A stretch of 64,000 bases of DNA from CAZRQL01 sp964602415 (GTDB lineage Bacteria > Bacteroidota > Bacteroidia > Cytophagales > Flammeovirgaceae): positions 5,736 to 69,735 of the forward strand of contig CAZRQL010000019.1 in NCBI GenBank assembly GCA_964602415.1. The letters run 5' to 3'. The translations under genes and the position numbers were made by a program. Positions within the stretch are counted from its first letter, which is position 1. Each line of letters begins with the position of its first letter. This document shows positions 1 to 8,289 of this stretch, piece by piece. Below the pieces are notes generated by a model. The model was given only the letters and a program-made list of their open reading frames with translations. It did no database searches and had not been told where the DNA came from.

Positions 1-1
1 C

Positions 2-1939
2 ATAAAAATTGATACCCTATCGGGAAAGATATACGTCAATGATGAAGATGAATTTGATTATGAAAGGTTTAGATTGATTCGATTTACTGTCAGAGTAAGC
101 GATGGAAAGTTTTCAGATACAGCCTCTTACAACATCGAACTTGTAAACATAAACGACAATAAACCCGTAATTTTTGCCGATACCATTCGCGTACACGAAA
201 ACCTGTCTTTTGATTCAATGTTTTACAGAGTAAGGAGTTTTGATGCGGATTTTCCGCTGGATACGCTTTATTTTGGAATACTGGAAAATGCAGACCCCAA
301 CGAAAACAGCCTCAATGCCGTGTATTTGGATGTACAGTCAGGGGAACTGTTTGTCAAAGACAGCTTAGACTTTGACTATGAGCTTGCTACCAGTTTCAAA
401 CTCAAAATCTGGGTCAGCGACACACTTTTTTTTGATACGGCCACCTTTGTCGTTCAGATCATAGACCTAAACGACACCCCGCCCGTTTTTAGCTCCGACA
501 CAGTTGAAATTGACGAAAATCTGCCCAAAGATTCCTTGGTTGCAAAGCTAAAAATCTACGACCCTGACACCAACAACAAATTCAGTTACAGGATTGTATC
601 AGGCAATCGTTTTGATGCTTTTTATATTGATTCGCTGGGCAACATCCGCGTACAGACTGACTCTGCGATTGATTACGAAACCACAACCGACTTTGCGCTG
701 GTCATAGAGGTTTCGGATGGCGTTTTCAAGACCCAAGGTTCGGTAAGGATTTTGCTGCGCAACCTCAACGACAATCCGCCCATAAGCGAAAATCCCACAT
801 TTACCATACCCGAAAACTACCCCAATGGGCTTCTTGTAGGGCTGTTGAGAAGTTCCGATGCCGACCAAGACACTCTGACTTTCAGAATTGTAGGTGGAAA
901 TATTGGCAATGCCTTTAGATTGGAAAATTCTTCGCTTTTCAATTCTTGCCGCATAGTGGTGGAGAACAGTTTGGCTTTGGACTACGAAAAAAATCCCGTT
1001 TTTACAGTTTTGATAGAGGCCAATGACGGCATGTTTAAAGACACGGCACAGGTTACAGTCAGGCTTATCAACCTCAACGATGAGCCAATTGTCCTGTTTG
1101 ATACCCTCTTTTTGACACCCGAAGACCAACCCAATCTGATTGTGGGGCGCGTGCGCTACCACGACCCCGACAACTTGGGACTGCCCGAATTTTCCTTCAT
1201 AGACACCAATTACAACGATTCGCTGACCGTAGGGGTGCTGGGTGAGATCAGAGCCAAAAACCGGCAAGTCATCAACTATGAATACCGCAGTCGGTTTTCA
1301 TTTTACTTACAAGTCTTTGATGGTTTTTTTTATGATACAGCTCTAATTCAGGTGGTACTCTTAGATCGCAACGACCCTCCCACCGGCATCAAACTCAGCG
1401 ACACGGTTCTCTTCGACCGAACCCCCGCTGGCAAAACAGTAGCTACCTTGCAGGCAATAGACGAAGACCGATTTGATTCTCACACATTTACCATAGTGAT
1501 TGACACCACCACCGATGAGCGGTTTTTCTTCATCCGCAACGGTAACCAACTGGCCATCAACCGAAGCATCAATATCAACGAAAAAAGAACCTACTCCTTT
1601 GATATGGTGGTTACGGACAAAGCCGGAGCCTCTCACCGCCAAACCATCCGCTTAGGTGTTGATTTGGCCAACTCACTGCCTGAACAGATTTATGGATTGA
1701 CCATTTACCCAAATCCAAGTCGTGATAGGGTCTTTGTGAGAATGGAAAACGATTTGTTGGGAGAAATACATTGGCAAATCATTGATTTACAAGGTAAAAA
1801 TATCCGAGAAGGCAGCCTTTACAAGTCAGGCTTTTATCTTGACGAACCACTTGATTTGCAAACCACCGGACCAGGGATGTACTTGTTGAAAATTGCTATT
1901 GAAAATCAGGCCGTATCTTTGAAAATCCGGTTAGAGTAA
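2..1939 (+). CDS. Cadherin-repeat T9SS-secreted protein, 5' truncated by window edge
   Basis: The reading frame is open to the first bases of the window, so only the C-terminal 645 or so residues are visible. It carries repeated cadherin-type units, each closing with an NxNDxxP-like calcium-binding motif (NINDNKPV, DLNDTPPV, NLNDNPPI, NLNDEPIV, DRNDPPTG) and each containing DYE-type acidic motifs. The last 80 residues form a type A T9SS sorting domain (YPNPSRDRVFV ... GMYLLKI), so the protein should be exported by type IX secretion and anchored on or released from the surface. Cadherin-like modules in bacteria usually serve in adhesion or carbohydrate binding; which applies here is inference. 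The next gene starts 13 bp downstream on the same strand, suggesting cotranscription with the metalloprotease gene. Confidence 0.9.
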   Translation: MKIDTLSGKIYVNDEDEFDYERFRLIRFTVRVSDGKFSDTASYNIELVNINDNKPVIFADTIRVHENLSFDSMFYRVRSFDADFPLDTLYFGILENADPNENSLNAVYLDVQSGELFVKDSLDFDYELATSFKLKIWVSDTLFFDTATFVVQIIDLNDTPPVFSSDTVEIDENLPKDSLVAKLKIYDPDTNNKFSYRIVSGNRFDAFYIDSLGNIRVQTDSAIDYETTTDFALVIEVSDGVFKTQGSVRILLRNLNDNPPISENPTFTIPENYPNGLLVGLLRSSDADQDTLTFRIVGGNIGNAFRLENSSLFNSCRIVVENSLALDYEKNPVFTVLIEANDGMFKDTAQVTVRLINLNDEPIVLFDTLFLTPEDQPNLIVGRVRYHDPDNLGLPEFSFIDTNYNDSLTVGVLGEIRAKNRQVINYEYRSRFSFYLQVFDGFFYDTALIQVVLLDRNDPPTGIKLSDTVLFDRTPAGKTVATLQAIDEDRFDSHTFTIVIDTTTDERFFFIRNGNQLAINRSININEKRTYSFDMVVTDKAGASHRQTIRLGVDLANSLPEQIYGLTIYPNPSRDRVFVRMENDLLGEIHWQIIDLQGKNIREGSLYKSGFYLDEPLDLQTTGPGMYLLKIAIENQAVSLKIRLE

Positions 1940-1952
1940 AATTCTTTCAGAG

Positions 1953-3158
1953 ATGCCAAATAAAAAGCACCATTATTTAGCCCCAAAACGAATTATCTTT
2001 TTTTTGACGGCCATTTTGTTTGCTGTCAATGTTTTTGGGCAATGTGAAGTTTTTTACTTTCAAGAAAAGACTGAGTTTGAGTCTCATCTGAAGAAGGCAC
2101 TGGTTGCTTATTCGGGAGGGGTGGATACCTTGGCAGTGGTGGTGCATATCGTGTCGGAAGATTCGCTGGGGAGCAATTCCAACCTCACAGCTATCGAGGT
2201 CTTAAACCAAATACACGCCACCAATCTCGATTTGCTCAGGCTCAATTCAGATGCACACAAAACCCCAACTGAGTACCGTCAAATTGCTGCTTCTCTGGAC
2301 TTTGTGTTGGGTTTGGCTACTTTAAATCCTTCGGGTGAGGTAATGCAAGAGGCAGGCATCAACCGCATACACCCCAAAGACTTTGGGCTGACTTCCCCGC
2401 CCTACTCGCAAAGCTACTTGCGCAATACGGTAATGCCCAAAACCGGCTGGGACAGAGACAAATACATCAATATCTGGGTCTGTGATCTTAACTCTTTGCT
2501 GGGGTTTTCGAGTTTTCCTATGTTGGGGTTGCCCGATTTGCCCGGGGGCATTCGCCCGGAACAAGACGGTATAGTCATTGATTTTCAAAACTTTGGGACT
2601 TCGCATCCAAAACTAAAACCAGCTTACCGATTGGGACGCACACTTACCCACGAACTGGGGCATTATTTCGGACTCTACCACACTTTCGAGGGATGCGAAG
2701 ACGATGATTACTGTGATGACACCCCCCAAGCTCCCAAAGCCAACTACTTTTGCGACCCAAAACTTATGGCTTGCGATGGCTCTAAGTCTATGTTTGAGAA
2801 TTTTTTAGACTACTCAAACGATGAGTGCATGAATCTTTTTACACAAAACCAGCGCAATAGGGTAAGAATTGTTTTAGACAACTCCCCACGGCGTAAGACT
2901 TTGAAAAACAGAACTATGCCTGTTGTTACCGGATTAGAAGCACAGAAAAACATACTGAGGCTAAAAAGCAATCCTGTTTATGATAAACTCGAGTTTTCAG
3001 AACCGCTCGAAAACCGACAAGTTCAAATATTTGATTTACAGGGAAAAACAAGACTGACTCAGGTGGTGCAAGGAGCAAGTTTGGAGATTTCATTTCTGCC
3101 AAGTGGGATATATGTAGTTCGCATTGAAGAATTTATATTTCGTTTTATGAAAATATAG
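1953..3158 (+). CDS. M43-like (pappalysin/cytophagalysin) metalloprotease with T9SS sorting domain
   Basis: 401 residues. A hydrophobic N-terminal segment ending VFGQ at about residue 30 looks like a signal peptide. The zinc site is HELGHYFGLYH (H233, E234, H237, H243), the extended HExxHxxGxxH signature of metzincins. It is followed by a cysteine-rich loop (CEDDDYCDDTPQ) typical of M43 peptidases. The downstream DYS-D-xC block is present (NFLDYSNDEC), but the usual Met of the Met-turn NYMDYS appears as Leu. The C-terminus (residues about 325-401) is a T9SS type A sorting domain ending in a lysine-isoleucine tail. It is predicted to be a secreted endopeptidase. It lies between the cadherin-like gene (13 bp upstream) and the SprT-like gene (4 bp downstream). 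Confidence 0.88.
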   Translation: MPNKKHHYLAPKRIIFFLTAILFAVNVFGQCEVFYFQEKTEFESHLKKALVAYSGGVDTLAVVVHIVSEDSLGSNSNLTAIEVLNQIHATNLDLLRLNSDAHKTPTEYRQIAASLDFVLGLATLNPSGEVMQEAGINRIHPKDFGLTSPPYSQSYLRNTVMPKTGWDRDKYINIWVCDLNSLLGFSSFPMLGLPDLPGGIRPEQDGIVIDFQNFGTSHPKLKPAYRLGRTLTHELGHYFGLYHTFEGCEDDDYCDDTPQAPKANYFCDPKLMACDGSKSMFENFLDYSNDECMNLFTQNQRNRVRIVLDNSPRRKTLKNRTMPVVTGLEAQKNILRLKSNPVYDKLEFSEPLENRQVQIFDLQGKTRLTQVVQGASLEISFLPSGIYVVRIEEFIFRFMKI

Positions 3159-3162
3159 CCAC

Positions 3163-3624
3163 ATGGCTCAATCTCAGGAAAACAAAGAATTTTATGTCCG
3201 TATCGAGCAAAAAGCCCGCGACTTGATGCTCAAGCACGGTTTGAAAGACTGGCGATTTGGCTGGGACAGAGCCAAAAAACGATACGGACTTTGCCACTTT
3301 GGGCGCAAGGTTATCTCTTTGTCTTTTTACCTTACCCCATTTTGTAGTGAAAAAGAAATCGAAAACACCATCTTGCACGAAATAGCCCATGCCTTGGTGG
3401 GCTTTCGACACGGACACGATAAAGTATGGAAAACCAAGGCCTTAGAAATAGGTTGCGATGGAAAAAGATGCGGCAGAGCAGTCGCCGTCGAAAAAAAATT
3501 TGTAGGTACTTGCCCCAAATGCGGTGCGAAATTTTTCCGCAACCGACGAAGCCGCTCAAGTTGTGCCAAGTGTGACTCAAAATTCAACCCAACATATCTA
3601 ATTGTTTGGGAAAGACTTGATTGA
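3163..3624 (+). CDS. SprT-like zinc metalloprotease-domain protein
   Basis: 153 residues, cytoplasmic, no signal peptide. It has the SprT-type HEIAHAL motif (H72, E73, H76) followed by RHGHDKVW, which supplies the third zinc ligand, and a C-terminal zinc ribbon with two CxxC pairs (CPKC near 117 and CAKC near 134). This is the layout of bacterial SprT and of the protease domain of eukaryotic Spartan, which digests DNA-protein crosslinks; the bacterial function is poorly known. The ATG lies 4 bp after the preceding stop, so it is probably translated from the same message. Its last 27 bp overlap the 3' end of the convergent tsaE gene. Confidence 0.85.
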   Translation: MAQSQENKEFYVRIEQKARDLMLKHGLKDWRFGWDRAKKRYGLCHFGRKVISLSFYLTPFCSEKEIENTILHEIAHALVGFRHGHDKVWKTKALEIGCDGKRCGRAVAVEKKFVGTCPKCGAKFFRNRRSRSSCAKCDSKFNPTYLIVWERLD

Positions 3625-4014
3625 GATACATCTTGTGGTAGGGTCAATGGTTTCAATTTTGACCCAAAGCGTATTGTCGGGAAGTAGTTCGCTGGCCATT
3701 TCCGGCCATTCTACCACCGAAAACCCCTGATGAAGAAGTTCATAAGCCCCTGCATCATAAAGTTCTTGTTTGTCCTTAATTCTATAAAAATCAAAGTGAT
3801 ATACTTCTCCGGCCTCTGTTTTGTAGGTATTGACCAATCCAAAAGTCGGACTGCTCGCCTCAATACCCAGCCATCTAAAAATGGCCTTTGCCAAAGTGGT
3901 TTTGCCGCTCCCCATCGCACCCTGTAGGGCTACGGTTTGGCAATTTTGCTCCAAGGCCATAGACAAAAGCATTTGAGCAAGCTCAGGGGTCTGTTCGAGG
4001 GTGTAGTTTGACAT
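3598..4014 (-). CDS. tsaE: tRNA threonylcarbamoyladenosine biosynthesis ATPase TsaE
   Basis: 138 residues. TsaE is the ATPase that works with TsaB, TsaC and TsaD to make t6A at position 37 of ANN-decoding tRNAs. The P-loop GAMGSGKTT spans residues 32-40, followed by the family blocks SPTFGLVNTY and YHFDFYRI. I chose the ATG at 4014 because a longer in-frame extension would start with TTG inside the terminator hairpin of the upstream tRNA. The gene lies directly downstream of tRNA-Arg on the same strand and may rely partly on read-through from it. Its 3' end overlaps the convergent SprT-like gene by 27 bp. Confidence 0.93.
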   Translation of the reverse strand: MSNYTLEQTPELAQMLLSMALEQNCQTVALQGAMGSGKTTLAKAIFRWLGIEASSPTFGLVNTYKTEAGEVYHFDFYRIKDKQELYDAGAYELLHQGFSVVEWPEMASELLPDNTLWVKIETIDPTTRCISIKSFPNN

Positions 4015-4020
4015 AAAAAC

Positions 4021-4045
4021 AAAAAAGAGTTGCCCTTGCAACTCT
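4021..4045 (-). terminator. Intrinsic terminator of tRNA-Arg
   Basis: On the minus strand, AGAGTTGC-AAGG-GCAACTCT forms a perfect 8-bp stem with a 4-nt loop, followed at once by TTTTTTG. It begins 5 nt after the tRNA 3' end and stops 7 nt before the tsaE start codon. Confidence 0.88.
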
Positions 4046-4050
4046 CTATG

Positions 4051-4124
4051 TGATCTCGACAGGATTCAAACCTGTAACCTTCTGATCCGTAGTCAGATGC
4101 TCTATTCAATTGAGCTACGAGACC
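4051..4124 (-). tRNA. tRNA-Arg (anticodon ACG)
   Basis: A full cloverleaf is readable on the minus strand: acceptor stem GGTCTCG/CGAGATC with one G-U pair and discriminator A, D-arm with TAGCTCA...GAGC, anticodon stem TCTGA/TCAGA around loop CTACGGA, T-arm ACAGG/CCTGT with loop TTTGAAT. The anticodon ACG (plus-strand cgt at 4088-4090) reads CGN arginine codons after A34-to-inosine editing. 74 nt; the CCA tail is not encoded. Confidence 0.96.
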
Positions 4125-4137
4125 TTATTTTGGATTG

Positions 4138-4169
4138 CAAAGATACGCCGTTTTTTTCTACTTCCAAAA
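4138..4169 (-). promoter_or_regulatory. Promoter of tRNA-Arg
   Basis: On the minus strand, TTTG is followed after exactly 19 nt by TATCTTTG, a perfect match to the Bacteroidetes primary-sigma consensus TTG-N19-TAnnTTTG. The -7 box ends 13 nt upstream of the mature tRNA 5' end. This is the best reference promoter in the window. Confidence 0.85.
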
Positions 4170-4203
4170 TTTGAGTATTGTTTTTTTCTTTTTTTTAGTT
4201 TTG
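4170..4203 (+). promoter_or_regulatory. Promoter of the aminotransferase gene, probably giving a leaderless mRNA
   Basis: TTTG at 4170-4173 and TAGTTTTG at 4196-4203 fit the -33 and -7 consensus with 22 nt between them. The start codon at 4208 lies only 4 nt after the -7 box. With the usual 5-8 nt spacing to the transcription start there is almost no room for a 5' leader. Confidence 0.6.
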
Positions 4204-4207
4204 CATT

Positions 4208-5401
4208 ATGCCAACACAGCGTGAACTTTTTTTGCAGCACATAGCCCAGACCAGCGATTTCCCTTTGATGCTCGAAGTCTATAAAGCCCGAGGTGTGTAT
4301 ATGTACCGCCGCGACGGCGTGAAAATGATTGATTTGATTTCGGGTATTGGGGTGAGCAGCGTGGGACACCGCCATCCCAAAGTGCTCTCCGCCATAAGAA
4401 AACAAGCCTCCAAATACCTCCACTTGATGGTCTATGGGGAGTTTGTAGAGTCCCCGCAAGTCAAATTGGCTCGAAAACTGGCTGAACTTTCCAAGCCGCT
4501 GGATTCGGTCTTTTTTGTCAATTCGGGAAGTGAAGCGGTCGAAGGGGCTTTAAAACTGGCCAAGCGGTTTACGGGCAGGCATGAAATGGTCTCAGCCTTA
4601 GGGGCTTATCATGGCTCTTCGCATGGCGCGCTGTCTATGACGGGCAGCGAATGCTTCAAAAATGCCTTTCGCCCCCTTTTGCCCTCAGTGAGGCACATAA
4701 GATTTGGAGAAGAGTCTGATTTGGAGTTTATTACGAAAAAAACTGCTGCCCTTTTGCTTGAGACCGTGCAGGGAGAAGCGGGTGTGCGCTGCGCCGCCCC
4801 TCAGTATTGGCAAGCCGTGCGCAAGCATTGCAACGAAACAGGAACGCTGCTGATTTTGGACGAGATACAATGCGGTATGGCAAGAACCGGAACTTTTTGG
4901 GCTTATCAAGACTATGGCATAGAACCGGATATTTTGGTGGCCGGCAAGGCTCTGGGAGGCGGGCTACCACTGGGGGCTTTTATAGCCAAAAGAGAGGTCA
5001 TGCAAGTGCTGACCAAAAGACCCATTTTAGGGCACATCAGCACCTTTGGGGGGCATCCTTTGAGTTGTGCAACTGCACTGGCAGCAATAGAAGTCATTGA
5101 AAAAGAAAGTCTTATCGCTTCGATAACAGCCAAATACGAGTTGATAAAACGCCTACTTGTCCACAAAAAAATTACCGATGTCAGGGGCAAAGGGCTTATG
5201 TTGGCCGCTCAATTTGACAGCTTTGCTGCCCTAAAACCCGTCATAGACAGAGCCATCGAATTGGGGGTGCTGACGGATTGGTTTTTGTTTTGCGACAATG
5301 CCATGAGAATCGCGCCACCTTTGACCATCACAGAATCAGAACTCAAAAAAGCTATCAACTTGATTTTACAAGCTATTGACGAAGTGCATGGCGGTTGCTG
5401 A
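4208..5401 (+). CDS. Class-III PLP-dependent aminotransferase (acetylornithine/ornithine aminotransferase family)
   Basis: 397 residues, full length for the family. Visible signatures are GSEAVEGALKLAKR and YHGSSHGALS (phosphate and cofactor contacts), LILDEIQCGMARTG (the Asp that holds the pyridine nitrogen) and VAGKALGGGLPLGA (the Schiff-base Lys). The family transfers the amino group of an omega-amino acid such as acetylornithine, ornithine or 4-aminobutyrate to 2-oxoglutarate. No arginine-pathway gene is adjacent, so the substrate is open. The stop codon overlaps the ATG of the following methyltransferase gene (14 bp), so the two are translationally coupled. Confidence 0.9.
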   Translation: MPTQRELFLQHIAQTSDFPLMLEVYKARGVYMYRRDGVKMIDLISGIGVSSVGHRHPKVLSAIRKQASKYLHLMVYGEFVESPQVKLARKLAELSKPLDSVFFVNSGSEAVEGALKLAKRFTGRHEMVSALGAYHGSSHGALSMTGSECFKNAFRPLLPSVRHIRFGEESDLEFITKKTAALLLETVQGEAGVRCAAPQYWQAVRKHCNETGTLLILDEIQCGMARTGTFWAYQDYGIEPDILVAGKALGGGLPLGAFIAKREVMQVLTKRPILGHISTFGGHPLSCATALAAIEVIEKESLIASITAKYELIKRLLVHKKITDVRGKGLMLAAQFDSFAALKPVIDRAIELGVLTDWFLFCDNAMRIAPPLTITESELKKAINLILQAIDEVHGGC

Positions 5402-6185
5402 GGCTCTTTTGTACCACCGATACCCCAAATTTTTTTGGAAGTATCCCCGCTTGGTGCGGGTAATCTATTTGTGGAACTACTTGATAACCAAAAGAGCAAG
5501 CTGTGTAAAAGCCGGCCTGAGACAGCGACTGAAAGCAAAGACCCCCTTGAGTGTGCTGGAAATAGGGTTTGGCGAAGGAATGTATTTAAGTTGGGCAAAG
5601 AGAAATTTCCCTCAGCATCGCTTCTTTGGTATTGACAGAAATTTGGATAATGTGCGCTTTGTGTCGCATTTGTGCCCCAACATAGATTTGCTACACGCCG
5701 ATATAGAAACATATAACTTTGAAAATCAACAATATGATTTGATTCTAATGGTTGGCGTTTTGCATTATCTTAAAAATGATGTAGCTGTTTTAGAAAAAAC
5801 ACAAAAAGCCTTAAAACCCAAAGGCTTACTACACCTCTACACGCCGATTGAAGGCAGAATTGTATGCAAAAAATTGAGCCAAAGCTACCGCAAAAAGAAA
5901 AATTATGATGAAGAGCAAGGCTTACAGAGGATTTACAAACAAATAGAAATCAAAGAGTTGCTTAGGTCATGCGACCTTGAACCGCAGTCACAAATTCCCA
6001 CTTATGGGACGGCGGCCACCGCTGCCCGCGAGTGGTACTTGTTCTGTCTTGGGCATATTGCAGAGGGCAAACTCTGGGCTTATTTGGCTTTGGGCTTGAG
6101 TTGGTGGGTGGTGGCCTTGCTCATGGTGCTCGACAAAGGCAATCCCCCCAACGGATTATGGATTGAAGCAGTGAAGAAATCTTAA
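5388..6185 (+). CDS. Class I SAM-dependent methyltransferase, membrane-associated
   Basis: 265 residues from the ATG at 5388, which lies inside the end of the aminotransferase gene; a TTG 12 bp upstream is a weaker alternative. Motif I is VLEIGFGEGMYL (SAM-binding glycine loop), followed by FFGIDRN (acidic end of strand 2) and DLILMVGVLHYL (motif post II of Methyltransf_11/23 enzymes). The last 45 residues contain a hydrophobic stretch around WAYLALGLSWWVVALLMVL that could insert into the membrane. The substrate is unknown. Coupling to an aminotransferase hints at modification of a small amine or lipid, which is inference. A strong terminator follows at 6202. Confidence 0.8.
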   Translation: MAVAEALLYHRYPKFFWKYPRLVRVIYLWNYLITKRASCVKAGLRQRLKAKTPLSVLEIGFGEGMYLSWAKRNFPQHRFFGIDRNLDNVRFVSHLCPNIDLLHADIETYNFENQQYDLILMVGVLHYLKNDVAVLEKTQKALKPKGLLHLYTPIEGRIVCKKLSQSYRKKKNYDEEQGLQRIYKQIEIKELLRSCDLEPQSQIPTYGTAATAAREWYLFCLGHIAEGKLWAYLALGLSWWVVALLMVLDKGNPPNGLWIEAVKKS

Positions 6186-6201
6186 TTATCTACAAATGAA
6201 T

Positions 6202-6230
6202 AAAAAACCCGTTCAAAGAACGGGTTTTTT
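6202..6230 (+). terminator. Bidirectional intrinsic terminator
   Basis: AAAAAACCCGTTC-aaa-GAACGGGTTTTTT is a near-perfect inverted repeat with T-tracts on both strands. It lies 16 bp after the methyltransferase stop codon and downstream of the convergent DUF5689-type lipoprotein gene. Confidence 0.9.
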
Positions 6231-6317
6231 AAACGAAACATAATTCAAAATGGAAGATTGATTAAGACTCCATGCACAAAGATAGGGCAAAAGTCCCGAT
6301 ACCTACAAAACTTTGTG

Positions 6318-8018
6318 CTATCTTTTGATGGCATCGTCTTTGGTGCGCATAAAGAGTTGAGCCGTACCACTGAAAGAGCCTGCCACCCCAATCAAATCGT
6401 GTGCGCCAGAGGGTAAGACTTCGTCTTTGAAAAGAGCACTATTGTTGGTTCGCAGTTCGCCTTTAGCAGTTCCGGAGGTAAATTTGCGGTTGGTTCCCGC
6501 TCCGGTACCTGCGTAGTACTTGTTGGTTCCATTGGCATCATCAAAAGTTATATCATTGATTCTGAGCAACTCACCTTCATAGGTTCTGGCATTGAATTCT
6601 GCTATGGTTACTGTACGAGGGGTAACTGACTTGCCCGATGCTTTTTTGGTGGCATGGTTGAGGAAAAAGTAAATCTGTTTTTGTCCGTTAAAATCGCTGA
6701 TAAAAACACTGTCTGAGATTCTAAGCTCTACTTCGTCTCCTATCTCAAAAGGAACGGCATCCACACCAGCAGAACCCGGGAGGTTGGACTTATTGAGTTC
6801 TTTGATAAAACGCACTTGAGTGCCTCCGGTAGCGTCTTGAATATACATATTGGAGACATTAATATTTGTTTTTGAGAGTGTTACAATACCGGTTAGCGTT
6901 TGTCCAGGTTTGAGGGAGTCAGCGAGAGAATATTTTTTCACATCGCCAAAGCCGTTCAAAACCACTTTGCCGGTGGGGGGATTGACAATGGAAAAGCCTA
7001 CCAAGTCATTGACGGAGCGAAGGTTTACTTGCACAGAAGACCTGAAAAATCCGGCTATCCCGATGATGCTTCCCTGCCCGCTTGGCACAGATTGAGAGGC
7101 AAAAGAAGCATTAGAGGTTGTAAACAAAACAGCCGTTTCGCTGCCTACTTTGAAATTTTTTGAGCCACTCAACGTACCGGTAGCAGGGTCAAAACTCACG
7201 CCTTCAATTTTGATAAGTCCATTTTCAAAAGCGCGGCTTTTGAGCTGAGACAGGGTAATGGTGCGAGGCTCAAACGAGTTGCCTGAGCTGATTTTCTGAA
7301 CATTGGCAATTTTGACGTTGGCTTGTTTGCTGCCATTGAAAGTCCTGACATAGTCGCCTTGGGCGAAGGTAATCACCAAAGAATCGCCTTGCTCAAAAGT
7401 ATTGGCCACATCAAAGCGCACCACGATACCGGGATAGGTTCTTGAATTTTGCAGCACGAGGTTGTTGGTGGTAATATTGTCTTTGGCCAACACGACGATA
7501 CCTGCCATCTTTTCGCCGGCGGTAAGCGCAGCACCACTGTCAAGGGCGGCTATTTGGGCGGCTGTTTTAAATTCGGGCTTAGGGTCAACGGCTGAGGCTT
7601 TGATTTTGACGGTGTGTTGGGTATTGGGGCCGAGATTAGCACCTGATACAGAGGTGAGTTTGAAGGTAACATTCCTGTCAGTGGTGGCCTCTTTCTTTAC
7701 AGCCGTTACGGTGAAACTGGCTTTGGTAGCACCTTTGGGGAGAGCGACAGATACTTTGCCCCCAACGGCGGCGGGTGTGGTGGTGTATTCGGTATCGGGG
7801 GCAGAGCCTGCAACTACTTCGATGGTCGCGATTCCATCGGCAGGCATGGCTACTGAAGAAACCACCTCAATAGTGGCAGAAGAGCCTGTTTGTGAGCTGA
7901 TTTCGCTCGTGGCAGGGGTCAGCACGACAGTGATGAGGGGGGCGTTGTTTTCGCTTTTTTTCCCGCAAGAAAAAAGAACAGCGAAAGCAATGATTGGAAC
8001 TAAAAAATACTTTCTCAT
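6318..8018 (-). CDS. Lipoprotein with two DUF5689-type domains
   Basis: 566 residues from the ATG at 8018; an in-frame upstream extension lacks a signal peptide at its start and was discarded. The N-terminus MRKYFLVPIIAFAVLFSCGKK is an SPII signal with Cys at the lipobox. Residues about 30-150 resemble a Calx-beta-like beta-sandwich. Then come two homologous DUF5689-type units of about 180 residues, sharing the patterns AGIVVL..NI...N..LQ, FNGQKQ/FNGSKQ and PRT(I/V)T(I/L)..., and each ending with a GVAG(S/F)F-like block. These proteins are exported to the outer membrane in Bacteroidota, often beside TonB systems, but their ligand is not established. The gene is monocistronic, and a TAATTTTG -7 box sits at 8033-8040. 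Confidence 0.82.
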   Translation of the reverse strand: MRKYFLVPIIAFAVLFSCGKKSENNAPLITVVLTPATSEISSQTGSSATIEVVSSVAMPADGIATIEVVAGSAPDTEYTTTPAAVGGKVSVALPKGATKASFTVTAVKKEATTDRNVTFKLTSVSGANLGPNTQHTVKIKASAVDPKPEFKTAAQIAALDSGAALTAGEKMAGIVVLAKDNITTNNLVLQNSRTYPGIVVRFDVANTFEQGDSLVITFAQGDYVRTFNGSKQANVKIANVQKISSGNSFEPRTITLSQLKSRAFENGLIKIEGVSFDPATGTLSGSKNFKVGSETAVLFTTSNASFASQSVPSGQGSIIGIAGFFRSSVQVNLRSVNDLVGFSIVNPPTGKVVLNGFGDVKKYSLADSLKPGQTLTGIVTLSKTNINVSNMYIQDATGGTQVRFIKELNKSNLPGSAGVDAVPFEIGDEVELRISDSVFISDFNGQKQIYFFLNHATKKASGKSVTPRTVTIAEFNARTYEGELLRINDITFDDANGTNKYYAGTGAGTNRKFTSGTAKGELRTNNSALFKDEVLPSGAHDLIGVAGSFSGTAQLFMRTKDDAIKR

Positions 8019-8153
8019 GATGAAAATTTGTACAAAATTACTACTTGGAGTTTTTTTAATTGTTAAGCCAATGTGAACAAAGTGCAGAACACTTAAAAAA
8101 ACACCTCGGTAGCTCAGGGAGTGGTAGCCCAAAAATTCAAACAAGAGGCTTTG

Positions 8154-8244
8154 TCTCGGATTACGCAATAAAAATTTCCCTTTACAAAAACCTTACAAGT
8201 TTCCGTAAAGGGAGTCGTAAATACCGACTTCTATCTATTGAGTA
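8154..8244 (+). repeat. 91-bp direct repeat, copy 1
   Basis: Starts TCTCGGATTACGCAAT and ends CTATCTATTGAGTA; by eye identical over 91 bp to 9762-9852, same orientation. It contains two hairpins: CCCTTTAC/GTAAAGGG with a long loop, and AGTCG/CGACT. The two copies bracket the two lipoprotein genes at 8290-9592. No ORF or transposase is present in the repeat. Confidence 0.93.
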
Positions 8245-8266
8245 GGGGATTTGTTTAAATCCCCTA
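8242..8266 (-). terminator. Stem-loop downstream of the 8290-9057 gene
   Basis: GTAGGGGATTT-AAC-AAATCCCCTAC on the minus strand makes an 11-bp perfect stem about 24 bp after the stop codon of the lipoprotein gene. There is no T-run after it, so it may act as a 3'-end stabiliser rather than a strict intrinsic terminator. It abuts repeat copy 1. Confidence 0.55.
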
Positions 8267-8289
8267 CGCTTATTAATATATTGGACAAA

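Noticed and set aside
599..1267. Long antisense open frame inside the cadherin-repeat gene
   Set aside because: It is the mirror of a repetitive, codon-biased gene and has no recognisable protein features.
8103..8128. tRNA-like D-arm motif (CTCGGTAGCTCAGGGAGTGGTAGC)
   Set aside because: The D-arm pattern resembles a tRNA 5' end, but no acceptor stem, anticodon arm or T-arm with the right spacing follows. At best it is a tRNA fragment or chance.
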